DNA of 31,879 nucleotides from JBIQKZ01 sp044464765. Its GTDB lineage: Bacteria > Pseudomonadota > Gammaproteobacteria > Burkholderiales > Burkholderiaceae_B. Below, piece by piece: positions 15,667 to 23,987 of this stretch (positions are counted from its first letter, which is position 1; every line of letters starts with the position of its first letter). The notes beneath the pieces are model-generated. The model searched no databases and had not been told where the DNA came from. It saw nothing but the letters and a program-made list of their open reading frames with translations. Made by a program: the position numbers and the translations under genes. The stretch spans positions 1-31,879 of the forward strand of contig JBIQKZ010000026.1 in NCBI GenBank assembly GCA_044464765.1. The letters run 5' to 3'.

Positions 15667-15839
15667 CAACGCCGGCCTGCCTACCGAAGGCGGGAGCCCG
15701 GGCAAACCGCCGAAGAACGTGTCGGCATGTATTTGTCGCCATTATTTTAGCGGCTTGCGACACAACCCGCCCAGTCGGTCCGGCAGGACCGCTGCCCCGC
15801 ATTACAATCTAGGCTTTATAGTGCGAATCGAGCGAGTCA

Positions 15840-16268
15840 ATGTTCAACCCCACCCGCGAGCAAGCGCGGCAATTCTTTATTGATGCCTGGCGCAAACACC
15901 ACGACGGCCAAGTACTGACGCCCCTGGAAGCCATCGCTGTCGACTGGATCACGCTACACCCTGAATACCACGATGACTTCGACCGCCCTGACATCCTGGA
16001 ACAAGATTACCCGGTCGAGGAAGGCAGGGGAAATCCTTTCCTGCACTTATCGATGCACCTGGCGATTGCGGAGCAACTGGCCAGTGACCAGCCGCCCGGC
16101 ATCAAGGCAGCGCACCAACAATTGCTTGGAACGCGCGACACGCACCAGGCCGCGCATGAAATCATGGAGTGCCTGGGGGAGATTGTGTGGGAAGTTCAAC
16201 GCCTGGGTAAACCGTACAGCAACGAGGCGTATCTGGAATTAATTCAGCGGCGAATTTCACGCCGCTGA
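15840..16268 (+). CDS. DUF1841 family protein
   Basis: The 142-residue soluble protein of unknown function starts MFNPTREQARQFFIDAW and contains NPFLHLSMHLAIAEQLASDQ and HEIMECLGEIVWEVQR, the conserved blocks of DUF1841, a family common in beta- and gammaproteobacteria. Several His and Glu residues (HxxxH, HEIMECLGE) are regularly spaced and could form a metal site, but that is inference. It has no signal peptide or membrane segment. It is transcribed away from icd and convergent with the cytochrome genes that follow. The start is fixed by the family's typical N-terminus. Confidence 0.85.
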   Translation: MFNPTREQARQFFIDAWRKHHDGQVLTPLEAIAVDWITLHPEYHDDFDRPDILEQDYPVEEGRGNPFLHLSMHLAIAEQLASDQPPGIKAAHQQLLGTRDTHQAAHEIMECLGEIVWEVQRLGKPYSNEAYLELIQRRISRR

Positions 16269-16346
16269 TTGGCCCGCGCTAATGGCGTAACCCCAATATG
16301 TTGGGTAGTGCCCAACTGATGAGGGCCGCTACCCTAACCGATTTTC

Positions 16347-16709
16347 TTATTTGCGAACACCCAGGGGCGAAGGCAGGGATGCCAGCCACGCCGAGATATT
16401 CTCGATGTCGGTGGGGCTTAGCTGGTTCGCCATGGCGCCCATGACGGGGTCTTTCCGTACGTTGGCGGAGTCCGGCGCGCCGGCCTGGCCGCGTTTGTAC
16501 GAGCGCAAGGCGTGCTTCAGGTAATCGGCATGCTGCCCTGCCAGGATCGGATACGTCGGCAAGGTTGATGTCTTGGCGTCTGCGCCATGGCAGGTCGCAC
16601 ACGTGTACTTCTGAAAAGCGGCTTGGCCTGCGGCCAGATCCGCAGCCTGGGCGAAGGAACCCGAAGCCGTCAACAACAAGCCCATCAGGGCGAGATTCAT
16701 TTTTTTCAT
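16347..16709 (-). CDS. Small c-type cytochrome (c4/c553-like)
   Basis: This 120-residue periplasmic cytochrome c has a signal peptide (1-~22, ending QAAD), one heme site CATCH (about 37-41) in a YTCATCHGADA context, and a likely axial methionine in DPVMGAMANQLS. The PILAGQHADYLKHALRSYK segment is typical of single-domain c4/c553 cytochromes that donate electrons to terminal oxidases. The ATG at 16709 has an AGGGG site upstream. It lies 12 bp after the next cytochrome gene on the same strand, and the two form a small operon. Both would need System II for heme attachment. Confidence 0.9.
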   Translation of the reverse strand: MKKMNLALMGLLLTASGSFAQAADLAAGQAAFQKYTCATCHGADAKTSTLPTYPILAGQHADYLKHALRSYKRGQAGAPDSANVRKDPVMGAMANQLSPTDIENISAWLASLPSPLGVRK

Positions 16710-16721
16710 GGTGGCCCCTGA

Positions 16722-17075
16722 TTATTTCAAGCCGGAATAATACGCCGCGAGGTCGGCGATATCTTGCGGCGACAAAGTCTTTGCGATGGCTTCCATGGTG
16801 GGGAAGGTACGCGTGCCGTTTGCGTATTCCTGCAGCGCAAGAACGATGTATTCCGCATTCTGGCCGGCAATCATGGGGACATGATAGACCTCGGGGAAGC
16901 TGGCCTTGTAGCCTTCAATACCATGGCAACCAATGCACATGGACACCTTGTCGACTGCGGCTTTCGCATCGCCAACCGGGGCTTCGTCGGCAGCCAACGC
17001 CTGCCCGGCGATCCCACAGGACGCCGTGGCGGCTAGCGCAACAAGGGTGCGCTTGAAATGTGTACGCAACTTCAT
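16722..17075 (-). CDS. Small c-type cytochrome, first gene of a cytochrome pair
   Basis: The 117-residue periplasmic cytochrome c has a signal peptide (1-~28, ending QALA), a heme site CIGCH (~46-50) and a PTMEAIAKTLSPQDIADLAAYY tail with a probable axial methionine. The PMIAGQNAEYIVLALQEY block parallels that of the neighbour, so the pair probably arose by duplication and may work like the two halves of a diheme c4. I chose ATG 17075 for the signal peptide; the frame runs on to 17258 but crosses the moxR promoter. It is divergent from moxR. Confidence 0.9.
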   Translation of the reverse strand: MKLRTHFKRTLVALAATASCGIAGQALAADEAPVGDAKAAVDKVSMCIGCHGIEGYKASFPEVYHVPMIAGQNAEYIVLALQEYANGTRTFPTMEAIAKTLSPQDIADLAAYYSGLK

Positions 17076-17217
17076 AAGAGCTCTTTTAGCAGTAGATAAA
17101 AGCCGGCATGCATGGGAAGCGGACCGACGAACCGTAGGGATTGTACGATAATTGTTGCATGACACGCCATGTAACCCTGTTAACGTTACGAATACTACTC
17201 TTGGAAACGGAACAAAA

Positions 17218-18084
17218 ATGACTTCTGACGCGCCCCGGCACTCCGCCGAACACTTCACCGGAACCGAACGCTATGTTGCCACGGATGACCTGAAACTGGC
17301 CGTAAATGCCGCGCTTGCACTGCGCAGGCCCTTGCTGATCAAAGGCGAACCGGGCACGGGGAAAACCATGCTGGCCGAAGAAGTGGCCGCCGCCCTGAAC
17401 CGCCCCCTGCTGCAATGGCACATCAAATCCACCACCAAAGCGCATCAGGGTTTGTACGAATACGATGCGGTCTCCCGCCTGCGCGACTCCCAGTTGGGCG
17501 ACGAAAAAGTGCGCGACATTGGCAATTACATCGTCAAAGGCGTGCTGTGGCAGGCCTTCGAAGCCAACGAGCCGGTCGTGGTGCTGATCGATGAAATCGA
17601 CAAGGCCGATATTGAATTCCCCAACGATCTGCTGCGCGAACTGGACCGCATGGAGTTCCATGTGTACGAAACACGCCAGACCATACAAGCCAGGCACAGG
17701 CCGTTGATCATCATCACCTCCAACAACGAGAAAGATCTTCCGGATGCGTTTTTGCGCCGTTGCTTTTTCCATTACATCAACTTTCCCGACCAGGAGACCA
17801 TGAAACGCATCGTGGCGGTGCATTTTCCCGATATCCGTCAGGAAGTGCTCGGCGCGGCGCTGGATACTTTCTTCACCCTGCGCGATTCGCCCGGCCTGAA
17901 AAAGAAGCCATCCACCTCCGAATTCCTGGACTGGTTGCAGCTGTTGATGAACGAGTCGGCAAGCGCCGCCGATATCGCCTCGACGAGCGATGGCTTGCCC
18001 ATCATGGCCGGCGCCTTGCTGAAGAACGAACAGGATCTGGTGCTGCTGCAGCGCCTGGCCGCCATGGCGCGGGCGCGGCGCTAA
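17218..18084 (+). CDS. MoxR-family AAA+ ATPase
   Basis: MoxR ATPases act as chaperones that remodel or insert cofactors into partner complexes, usually together with a VWA-domain protein encoded next door. The 288-residue product has Walker A GEPGTGKT (43-50), Walker B VVLIDEIDKAD (121-131), the sensor stretch IITSNNEKDLPDAFLRRC with arginine fingers, and the MoxR-type C-terminal lid. I start it at ATG 17218; the frame is open to 17152 but homology begins after MTSDAPRHSAEHF. The VWA gene follows 79 bp downstream. Its client is unknown. CoxD/CoxE-like pairs mature metalloenzymes such as CO dehydrogenase, but no such enzyme is nearby. Confidence 0.92.
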   Translation: MTSDAPRHSAEHFTGTERYVATDDLKLAVNAALALRRPLLIKGEPGTGKTMLAEEVAAALNRPLLQWHIKSTTKAHQGLYEYDAVSRLRDSQLGDEKVRDIGNYIVKGVLWQAFEANEPVVVLIDEIDKADIEFPNDLLRELDRMEFHVYETRQTIQARHRPLIIITSNNEKDLPDAFLRRCFFHYINFPDQETMKRIVAVHFPDIRQEVLGAALDTFFTLRDSPGLKKKPSTSEFLDWLQLLMNESASAADIASTSDGLPIMAGALLKNEQDLVLLQRLAAMARARR

Positions 18085-18163
18085 TGGCGCGGCACAATCA
18101 AACCCAACCCGCCCACCGGCCAATGGCTGAAACCAAGCGCCCCCGACGAACCGCGTACCCGCC

Positions 18164-19336
18164 ATGTTGACTGATTTTTTTTATCACCTGCGTGCCCATA
18201 AGCTGCCTGTCTCCGTGCAGGAATACCTGACCCTGCTCGAAACGCTGCGCACCGGTCTCATGCCCCCCACGCTCGACGATTTCTACCATGTGGCGCGCAT
18301 GACCCTCGTTAAGGACGAAACGCTGTTCGACCGTTTTGACCAGGCGTTCGGCCAGTTCTACAAGCAACTTGAAGCCTCCCTGCCCGCCGACAAATCCATC
18401 CCGCAGGAATGGTTGCTGCAAGAGTTCCAGAAACACCTGACGCCCGAAGAGAAGGCCGCGATAGAAAAGCATGGCTGGAACAAGCTGATGGAGCTGTTCA
18501 AGAAAACACTGGAAGAACAAAAAGAGCGGCATGCAGGAGGCAACCGCTGGATCGGCACAGGGGGAAGTTCCGCATTCGGGCACGGCGGCTACCACCCCGA
18601 AGGCATACGCATCGGTGGCGAATCGGCCGGCCACCGCACCGCCGTCAAGGTTTGGGAAAAGCGCGAGTTTCGCGACTACGACGACCAACAGGAACTGGGC
18701 ACGCGCAACTTCAAGATGGCCCTGCGCCGGTTACGGCAATTTGCCCGTGAAGGCGCTGAGCTTGAGCTGGACCTGGACCAGACCATCAGCCACACGGCCC
18801 GCAACGCGGGCTACCTCGACCTGCAAATGGTGCCGGAACGGCACAACACCGTCAAAGTGCTGATGCTGCTTGATGTCGGCGGCAGCATGGACGATCACAT
18901 CACGCGGGTTCAAGAGCTGTTTTCGGCGGCCCGCAGCGAGTTTCGCCATCTGGAAGCCTATTATTTCCATAACTGCCCCTACGAATCGCTGTGGCGCACC
19001 AATAGCCGCCAAAGGTCCGAACGCTTCGACACCTGGGATATCCTGCGCACCTACAATGACGATTGGCGGTTGATCATTGTGGGCGACGCCACCATGAGCC
19101 CCTACGAAATCCTGCAAGCCGGGGGTTCGGTGGAGCACAACAACGCGGAAGCCGGCGCCACTTGGCTGCAGCGCTTGCTGGACAACTGGCCCAAAGCCGC
19201 CTGGCTGAATCCCGAACCCGAAGGCTACTGGCCTTACCGGCAATCCATCGCGATTATCAAGAACATCATGCACGACCGCATGTATGGCGTCACCGTCAGC
19301 GGCCTGGAACAAGCCATGAGAAATCTGTCTAAGTAA
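18164..19336 (+). CDS. VWA-domain (CoxE-like) partner of MoxR
   Basis: The 390-residue soluble protein has an N-terminal alpha-helical region (about 1-130), a linker with a glycine-rich GGSSAFGHGGYHPEG stretch, and a C-terminal von Willebrand A domain. The metal-binding loop is DVGGS at 237-241, that is DxGxS rather than the canonical DxSxS; this variant looks usual for the family, so it need not mean loss of function. Later motifs are YYFHNCPYESLWR and the IIVGDATMSPYEI loop with the conserved Asp. With the upstream MoxR ATPase it forms a chaperone-like pair that mechanically remodels an unidentified client. Confidence 0.88.
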   Translation: MLTDFFYHLRAHKLPVSVQEYLTLLETLRTGLMPPTLDDFYHVARMTLVKDETLFDRFDQAFGQFYKQLEASLPADKSIPQEWLLQEFQKHLTPEEKAAIEKHGWNKLMELFKKTLEEQKERHAGGNRWIGTGGSSAFGHGGYHPEGIRIGGESAGHRTAVKVWEKREFRDYDDQQELGTRNFKMALRRLRQFAREGAELELDLDQTISHTARNAGYLDLQMVPERHNTVKVLMLLDVGGSMDDHITRVQELFSAARSEFRHLEAYYFHNCPYESLWRTNSRQRSERFDTWDILRTYNDDWRLIIVGDATMSPYEILQAGGSVEHNNAEAGATWLQRLLDNWPKAAWLNPEPEGYWPYRQSIAIIKNIMHDRMYGVTVSGLEQAMRNLSK

Positions 19337-19359
19337 TACCCTTTCTACCGGACCACGCA

Positions 19360-22104
19360 ATGCCCACTTTCAATTTACGCGCTCTTTTCAGGAATGGTTG
19401 TTTTCTGCTGATCTGGTTTCTGGCCGGTTCCACAGCCCTGGCCTTGCCCGCCGGGGTAACCCAGGGGCCATCGGTGGAAGGCACGACGCAGTATTCGCTG
19501 GACAACGGCCTGCAGATCCTGCTTTCCCCCGATGCCTCCAAGCCCACAACCACAGTCAACATGACGTATTTCGTCGGCTCGCGCAACGAGAACTATGGGG
19601 AAACCGGCATGGCTCATCTCCTTGAGCATATGCTGTTTCGCGGCACGCCCAGCCTGCGCAACGCCCTGGCGGAATTCTCACGTCGCGGATTGGCCGCCAA
19701 TGGGTCGACCACCAGCGACCGCACCGACTATTACGCCAGCTTTGCGGCCGACCCGGAAACCCTGGACTGGTACATCCAATGGCAAGCCGATGCGATGGTC
19801 AACTCCCTGATCGCCAAAGAGGACCTGGATGCGGAAATGACCGTGGTTCGCAACGAAATGGAAAGTGGCGAAAACAGCCCTTTTCGCATTCTGATGCAAC
19901 AGATGCGCGCCGCTGCCTACCAATGGCATAGCTATGGGAAAGACACCATCGGCGCGCGCAGCGACGTCGAGCAGGTCGATATCCAGCAGCTACGGGCGTT
20001 CTACCATCAGTATTACCAACCCGATAACGCCATTCTGATCATTTCCGGGCAATTCGAACCCGACGCCGTACTGCAAGTCATTGCGACGGCCTTCGGCAAA
20101 ATCCCCCGCCCAAGCCGCAGCTTGCCGCCCGAATATACGGTAGAGCCCGTACAAGACGGCGAACGCCGCGTTACCCTGCGCCGCCATGGCGGCAGCCCGT
20201 TTGTGGCAGCCATGTTCCACATCCCTTCAGCGGGCGATCCCGATTACATTCCTCTTGATCTCGGGGTCTCCATGCTGGCCGACACGCCGTCGGGCCGCCT
20301 GTATCGCGACCTGGTGGGCCAGAAGCTAAGCGCCAATGTCTTCGGCTTCGCCCGCGATATGCGCCAGCCGGGCTATGCGCTGTTCGGCGCCCAACTCGAA
20401 CCCGGTATGGATCCATGGGCCGCGATAAAGGCGCTGAACGCATCCATTGCTTCTCTGGCCGCCATTCCATTCACGCAAGAAGAACTGGACCGCATCAAAA
20501 ACAAGTGGCTGACTGGCTGGGATCAGGTCTACGCAAACCCTTCCAGCCTGACCCGGGCGCTGTCCGACGCTGCTGCCGCAGGCGACTGGCGCCTGTTCTT
20601 CCTGCAACGCGACCTGGTCGACAACGCCACGCTTGAACGCGTACAGGAAGTCACCCAGCAGTATCTGGTCGCCAGCAATCGCACCGATGGCCTGTATATC
20701 CCCACTGACAAACCGGTTCGGGCGCCCGCGCCGGGCGATGTCAATCTGGCTAGTGTGCTGAAAGACTACACGGGCCGGGAAACGCCCGAGGACGTGGCCG
20801 CCTTTGATCCTTCGCCTGAAAATATCGACGCCAGCACCTTGCGTGCGCCCCTGGAACTACCCAACGGCGCCGTCCAACTGGCGCTGCTGCCCAAGCCGAC
20901 CCGAGGCGACCGTGTGTACGCCAAGCTTCTGATCCAGTTCGGCGACGCGCAAAGCCTGAAAGGCCTACGAGCGATCTCCAGCACAACGGCCGCGCTCTTG
21001 GACCACGGCACCCAATCCTTGACTCGGCAACAGATCGAAGACAAGTTTGATGCGCTGAAGGCCGACGTCTACTTCAACGGGGGCGCCGGCAATGTCGTGG
21101 TCGACATGAGCACCACGGGCGACAAGCTTCCCGCCGTGGTCGAAGCCGTGCTCGATGTCGTACGAAACGCCAGCTTTCCCGCCAAGGAGCTTGCCGAATA
21201 CCAACGCCAGGCCTCCGCATCCATCAAAAGCAGCATGGCGGAACCCAGTGCCTTAGCGGCGCGAACGCTGGCCCGCTACGACAACCCTTGGCCAAGCGAC
21301 GATATTCGCTACGTGCCAACATTTGAGGAAGCGCTGGAAGAAATCGCCGCTGTCACCCAGAAAGACCTCGCCGACTTCCATGCAAAGTTCTATGGCGCCG
21401 GAACAATACGGTTCTCGGCCGTAGGCGACTTCGAACCCAACGCTGTCAAGACCGCCCTGAGCCACGGCCTGGACGGGTGGAAGAAAGCCCCTGCCTACAC
21501 ACGTATCAGCGAGCCCTACCGGCCCACGCCGCCCAAAGCCTTCACCATCAACACACCCGACAAAGCCAACGCCTTCTACCTGGCGACCCTGCCACTGAAG
21601 ATCCAGGACACGGATCCGCGCTATCCCGCCCTGTATGTTGCGAACTATCTGCTGGGCAGCTCTGAAACATCGCGCCTTTGGAACCGTGTCCGGGTGCAGG
21701 ATGGCTTGTCATACAATATTCGCAGCAATTTCGACGCGTCATCGTATGAACCGTCAGGCGACTGGACGCTCTATGCCATCCATGCGCCGGAAAACAGCAA
21801 GAAACTGGAAGACGCCATTGAGACCGAACTTGAGCTCGCACTCAAGGACGGCTTCACTGACCAAGAAGTTCAAAGCGGCGTTGACGCCCTGTTGAAGCTG
21901 CGCCGCCTGGCCCGCACCCGCGATGGCACACTGGCGTCGGCCTGGCTTGGCTATCTGCAACTGGACCGCAGTTTCGAATGGTCGGCGCATATCGACGAAG
22001 CCCTGGCTTCGCTGACGGCCGACGATGTCAACGCCGCTCTGCGCGCTGTCTTGAAGCCCGATCAGTTCAGCACTGCAGTTGCGGGGGATTTCAAGAAAAA
22101 TTAG
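19360..22104 (+). CDS. Two-domain M16 family zinc peptidase
   Basis: M16 (pitrilysin/insulinase-like) peptidases degrade peptides inside a clamshell cavity. The 914-residue protein has a signal peptide (1-~29), so it is periplasmic. The inverted zinc motif HLLEH is at 86-90, and the third ligand E166 lies 76 residues after H90, exactly as the family requires. The C-terminal half, from about residue 480, is an inactive second M16 domain with the LPKPTRGDRVYAKLL opening and the R/Y substrate-clamp region NIRSNFDASSYEP. Length and layout match PqqL-type enzymes (~930 residues). It starts 23 bp after the VWA gene and ends just before a FecCD permease; PqqL-like peptidases can process iron-bearing peptides, so a link to iron uptake is possible. 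Confidence 0.92.
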   Translation: MPTFNLRALFRNGCFLLIWFLAGSTALALPAGVTQGPSVEGTTQYSLDNGLQILLSPDASKPTTTVNMTYFVGSRNENYGETGMAHLLEHMLFRGTPSLRNALAEFSRRGLAANGSTTSDRTDYYASFAADPETLDWYIQWQADAMVNSLIAKEDLDAEMTVVRNEMESGENSPFRILMQQMRAAAYQWHSYGKDTIGARSDVEQVDIQQLRAFYHQYYQPDNAILIISGQFEPDAVLQVIATAFGKIPRPSRSLPPEYTVEPVQDGERRVTLRRHGGSPFVAAMFHIPSAGDPDYIPLDLGVSMLADTPSGRLYRDLVGQKLSANVFGFARDMRQPGYALFGAQLEPGMDPWAAIKALNASIASLAAIPFTQEELDRIKNKWLTGWDQVYANPSSLTRALSDAAAAGDWRLFFLQRDLVDNATLERVQEVTQQYLVASNRTDGLYIPTDKPVRAPAPGDVNLASVLKDYTGRETPEDVAAFDPSPENIDASTLRAPLELPNGAVQLALLPKPTRGDRVYAKLLIQFGDAQSLKGLRAISSTTAALLDHGTQSLTRQQIEDKFDALKADVYFNGGAGNVVVDMSTTGDKLPAVVEAVLDVVRNASFPAKELAEYQRQASASIKSSMAEPSALAARTLARYDNPWPSDDIRYVPTFEEALEEIAAVTQKDLADFHAKFYGAGTIRFSAVGDFEPNAVKTALSHGLDGWKKAPAYTRISEPYRPTPPKAFTINTPDKANAFYLATLPLKIQDTDPRYPALYVANYLLGSSETSRLWNRVRVQDGLSYNIRSNFDASSYEPSGDWTLYAIHAPENSKKLEDAIETELELALKDGFTDQEVQSGVDALLKLRRLARTRDGTLASAWLGYLQLDRSFEWSAHIDEALASLTADDVNAALRAVLKPDQFSTAVAGDFKKN

Positions 22105-22111
22105 CCAATTT

Positions 22112-23134
22112 ATGATGCTGCAATCGCTGCGTCTGCGCATTGTGTGGACGCCTCTGCTTCTCCTGCTTCTGGCAGCGGCGGCTGTCGGCATCATGGCCGG
22201 CCAGTACCCCATGTCCTTGTCCGACCTGGCCTGGACGCTGCTGCGAGGCCTGGGCCTGTCGCAGCATGCCGTGGATAATGCCGCCACCCTGGATACCGTG
22301 GTGTGGGGCCTGCGCGTTCCCCGCATGGTCATCGGCGGCCTGGTGGGCGCTTCCCTAGCCGCCGCCGGAGCCGCTTATCAGGGCATGTTTCGCAACCCGC
22401 TGGTTTCCCCCGACATTCTGGGCGTGTCGGCCGGCGCCGGCTTGGGCGCGGCGGCAGGTATCTTCCTGGGCTTTTCCGTCGTCCTGGTGCAACTGATGGC
22501 GTTTATCGGCGGCTTGATCGCCGTAGCAAGCGTTTACGCAATCTCGCTGGCGGTCAGGCGACACGACACCGTGCTTGTGCTAGTGTTGGCCGGGGTAGCG
22601 GTCAGCACGCTGCTGGGTGCCGGTATTTCGTTGCTCAAGATCCTGGCCGATCCCTATACGCAACTACCCTCGATCACCTTCTGGTTGCTGGGCGGCCTGA
22701 ACACGGTCACCCAAACCGACATTCCCTATATCGTGCCGTGCCTTGCCATCGGCCTGCTTCCCATGGTGCTGATGCGCTGGCGCGTCAACCTGCTGAGCCT
22801 TAGCGATGAAGAAGCCCAATCACTGGGGGTCAACACCACACGCACGCGTGTCATATTCATTGTCGCCGCCACCCTGATGACCTCGGGGGCGGTTGCTTTC
22901 ACCGGCATCATCGGCTGGGTGGGCTTGGTCATTCCCCACGTCGCACGGATTCTGGTGGGGCCGGATTTCTCGCGCCTGCTGCCGGCGTCCGTGCTGCTGG
23001 GTGCGGTCTTCCTGATCTTCACCGACACACTGGCACGCACCGCCGCCGGCATCGAATTGCCGTTGGGCATCCTGACCGCCCTGGTCGGCGCCCCCTTCTT
23101 CCTGATGCTCTTGATTCGCGGCAGCAGGGCCTGA
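22112..23134 (+). CDS. FecCD-family ABC transporter permease (iron-chelate, heme or cobalamin)
   Basis: The 340-residue inner-membrane permease has about nine to ten hydrophobic helices. Characteristic FecCD/BtuC blocks are RVPRMVIGGLVGASLAAAG, NPLVSPDILGVSAGAG, GWVGLVIPHVARILVGPD (coupling region) and ELPLGILTALVGAPFFLMLL. I use the ATG at 22112; the open frame reaches back to a TTG at 22079 inside the peptidase gene. It is followed 2 bp later by its ATPase. No periplasmic binding protein, TonB-dependent receptor or Fur box was recognised, so the substrate stays open: ferric siderophore, heme or vitamin B12. Confidence 0.92.
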   Translation: MMLQSLRLRIVWTPLLLLLLAAAAVGIMAGQYPMSLSDLAWTLLRGLGLSQHAVDNAATLDTVVWGLRVPRMVIGGLVGASLAAAGAAYQGMFRNPLVSPDILGVSAGAGLGAAAGIFLGFSVVLVQLMAFIGGLIAVASVYAISLAVRRHDTVLVLVLAGVAVSTLLGAGISLLKILADPYTQLPSITFWLLGGLNTVTQTDIPYIVPCLAIGLLPMVLMRWRVNLLSLSDEEAQSLGVNTTRTRVIFIVAATLMTSGAVAFTGIIGWVGLVIPHVARILVGPDFSRLLPASVLLGAVFLIFTDTLARTAAGIELPLGILTALVGAPFFLMLLIRGSRA

Positions 23135-23136
23135 CC

Positions 23137-23901
23137 ATGCAAGACGGCAGCCCCATCATCAACACCAGGCACCTGGTCATCGGATACGCCGGCAAGGCGA
23201 TCAGTAGCGGCATCAGCCTCCAGTTGCAGGCCGATGAGATACTTTGCCTGCTGGGTCCGAATGGCAGCGGGAAGTCAACACTCTTCAAAACGCTGATGGG
23301 TCTGATCCCCCCGCTGGACGGCGAACTGCATGTGCTGGGCAAGGCGGCTGGCCGATGGTCGCGCCGCACCTTCGCCCGCCACGTGGGCTATGTGCCCCAG
23401 GCCCACGACGGCGTCTTCCCCTTTACGGTCGAGGAAATGGTCCTGATGGGCCGCACGGCGCGTATCGGGCGCTACTCCGCGCCGGGCGCCCACGACCGAC
23501 AAGTGGCTCATGATTGCCTGGAGCGCCTGAATATTCGTCATCTGCGCGACCGGCCCTATACCGAGGTCAGCGGCGGCGAACGGCAACTGGCCCTGATCGC
23601 CCGCGCTATTGCCCAGGAACCCGTGCTCCTGATCATGGATGAGCCCACCGCCAGTCTGGACTTCGGCAACCAGATACGCGTCCTGGAACATATCCGCGAG
23701 CTTAAAAACCAGGGCATTGCCATCTTGCTTTGCACCCACCAACCCGAACATGCCTTGCATGTGGCTGACCGAGTGGCGCTGTTTCGCGACGGCCGCGTCC
23801 ATCAGTGCGGAGAGCCCCGTCAGACCATGACGCCAGAACGCTTGGCCTGGCTGTATGATCTGGACATCGGCCAAATCCCGAACATGGCGGCAACAACGTA
23901 G
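23137..23901 (+). CDS. FecE/BtuD-type ABC transporter ATPase
   Basis: This 254-residue ATPase powers the FecCD permease encoded immediately upstream. It has Walker A GPNGSGKST (40-48), the Q-loop VGYVPQAHD, signature VSGGERQLALIARA, Walker B LLIMDEPTASLD and the switch histidine in LLCTHQPEH. This is the BtuD/FecE/FhuC subfamily. The stop codon TAG at 23899-23901 lies within the left arm of a long hairpin that ends the transcript. The importer is complete in the membrane but lacks a visible binding protein. Confidence 0.93.
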   Translation: MQDGSPIINTRHLVIGYAGKAISSGISLQLQADEILCLLGPNGSGKSTLFKTLMGLIPPLDGELHVLGKAAGRWSRRTFARHVGYVPQAHDGVFPFTVEEMVLMGRTARIGRYSAPGAHDRQVAHDCLERLNIRHLRDRPYTEVSGGERQLALIARAIAQEPVLLIMDEPTASLDFGNQIRVLEHIRELKNQGIAILLCTHQPEHALHVADRVALFRDGRVHQCGEPRQTMTPERLAWLYDLDIGQIPNMAATT

Positions 23902-23932
23902 AAAGCGGCGATGACTCGCCGCTTTCTACGTT
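23895..23932. terminator. Long perfect hairpin between the ABC ATPase and dnaJ
   Basis: The arms AACGTAGAAAGCGGCGA and TCGCCGCTTTCTACGTT pair over 17 bp with a TGAC loop. The left arm contains the ATPase stop codon. No T run follows on the plus strand, and dnaJ on the minus strand ends 55 bp away. It probably ends or stabilises the upstream mRNA and may work for both convergent transcripts. Confidence 0.7.
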
Positions 23933-23987
23933 GGACCGTGCTGAATGGCCAGGGCGCCGCTTGAGCTGAAAGCGCCACTGCCACCCA

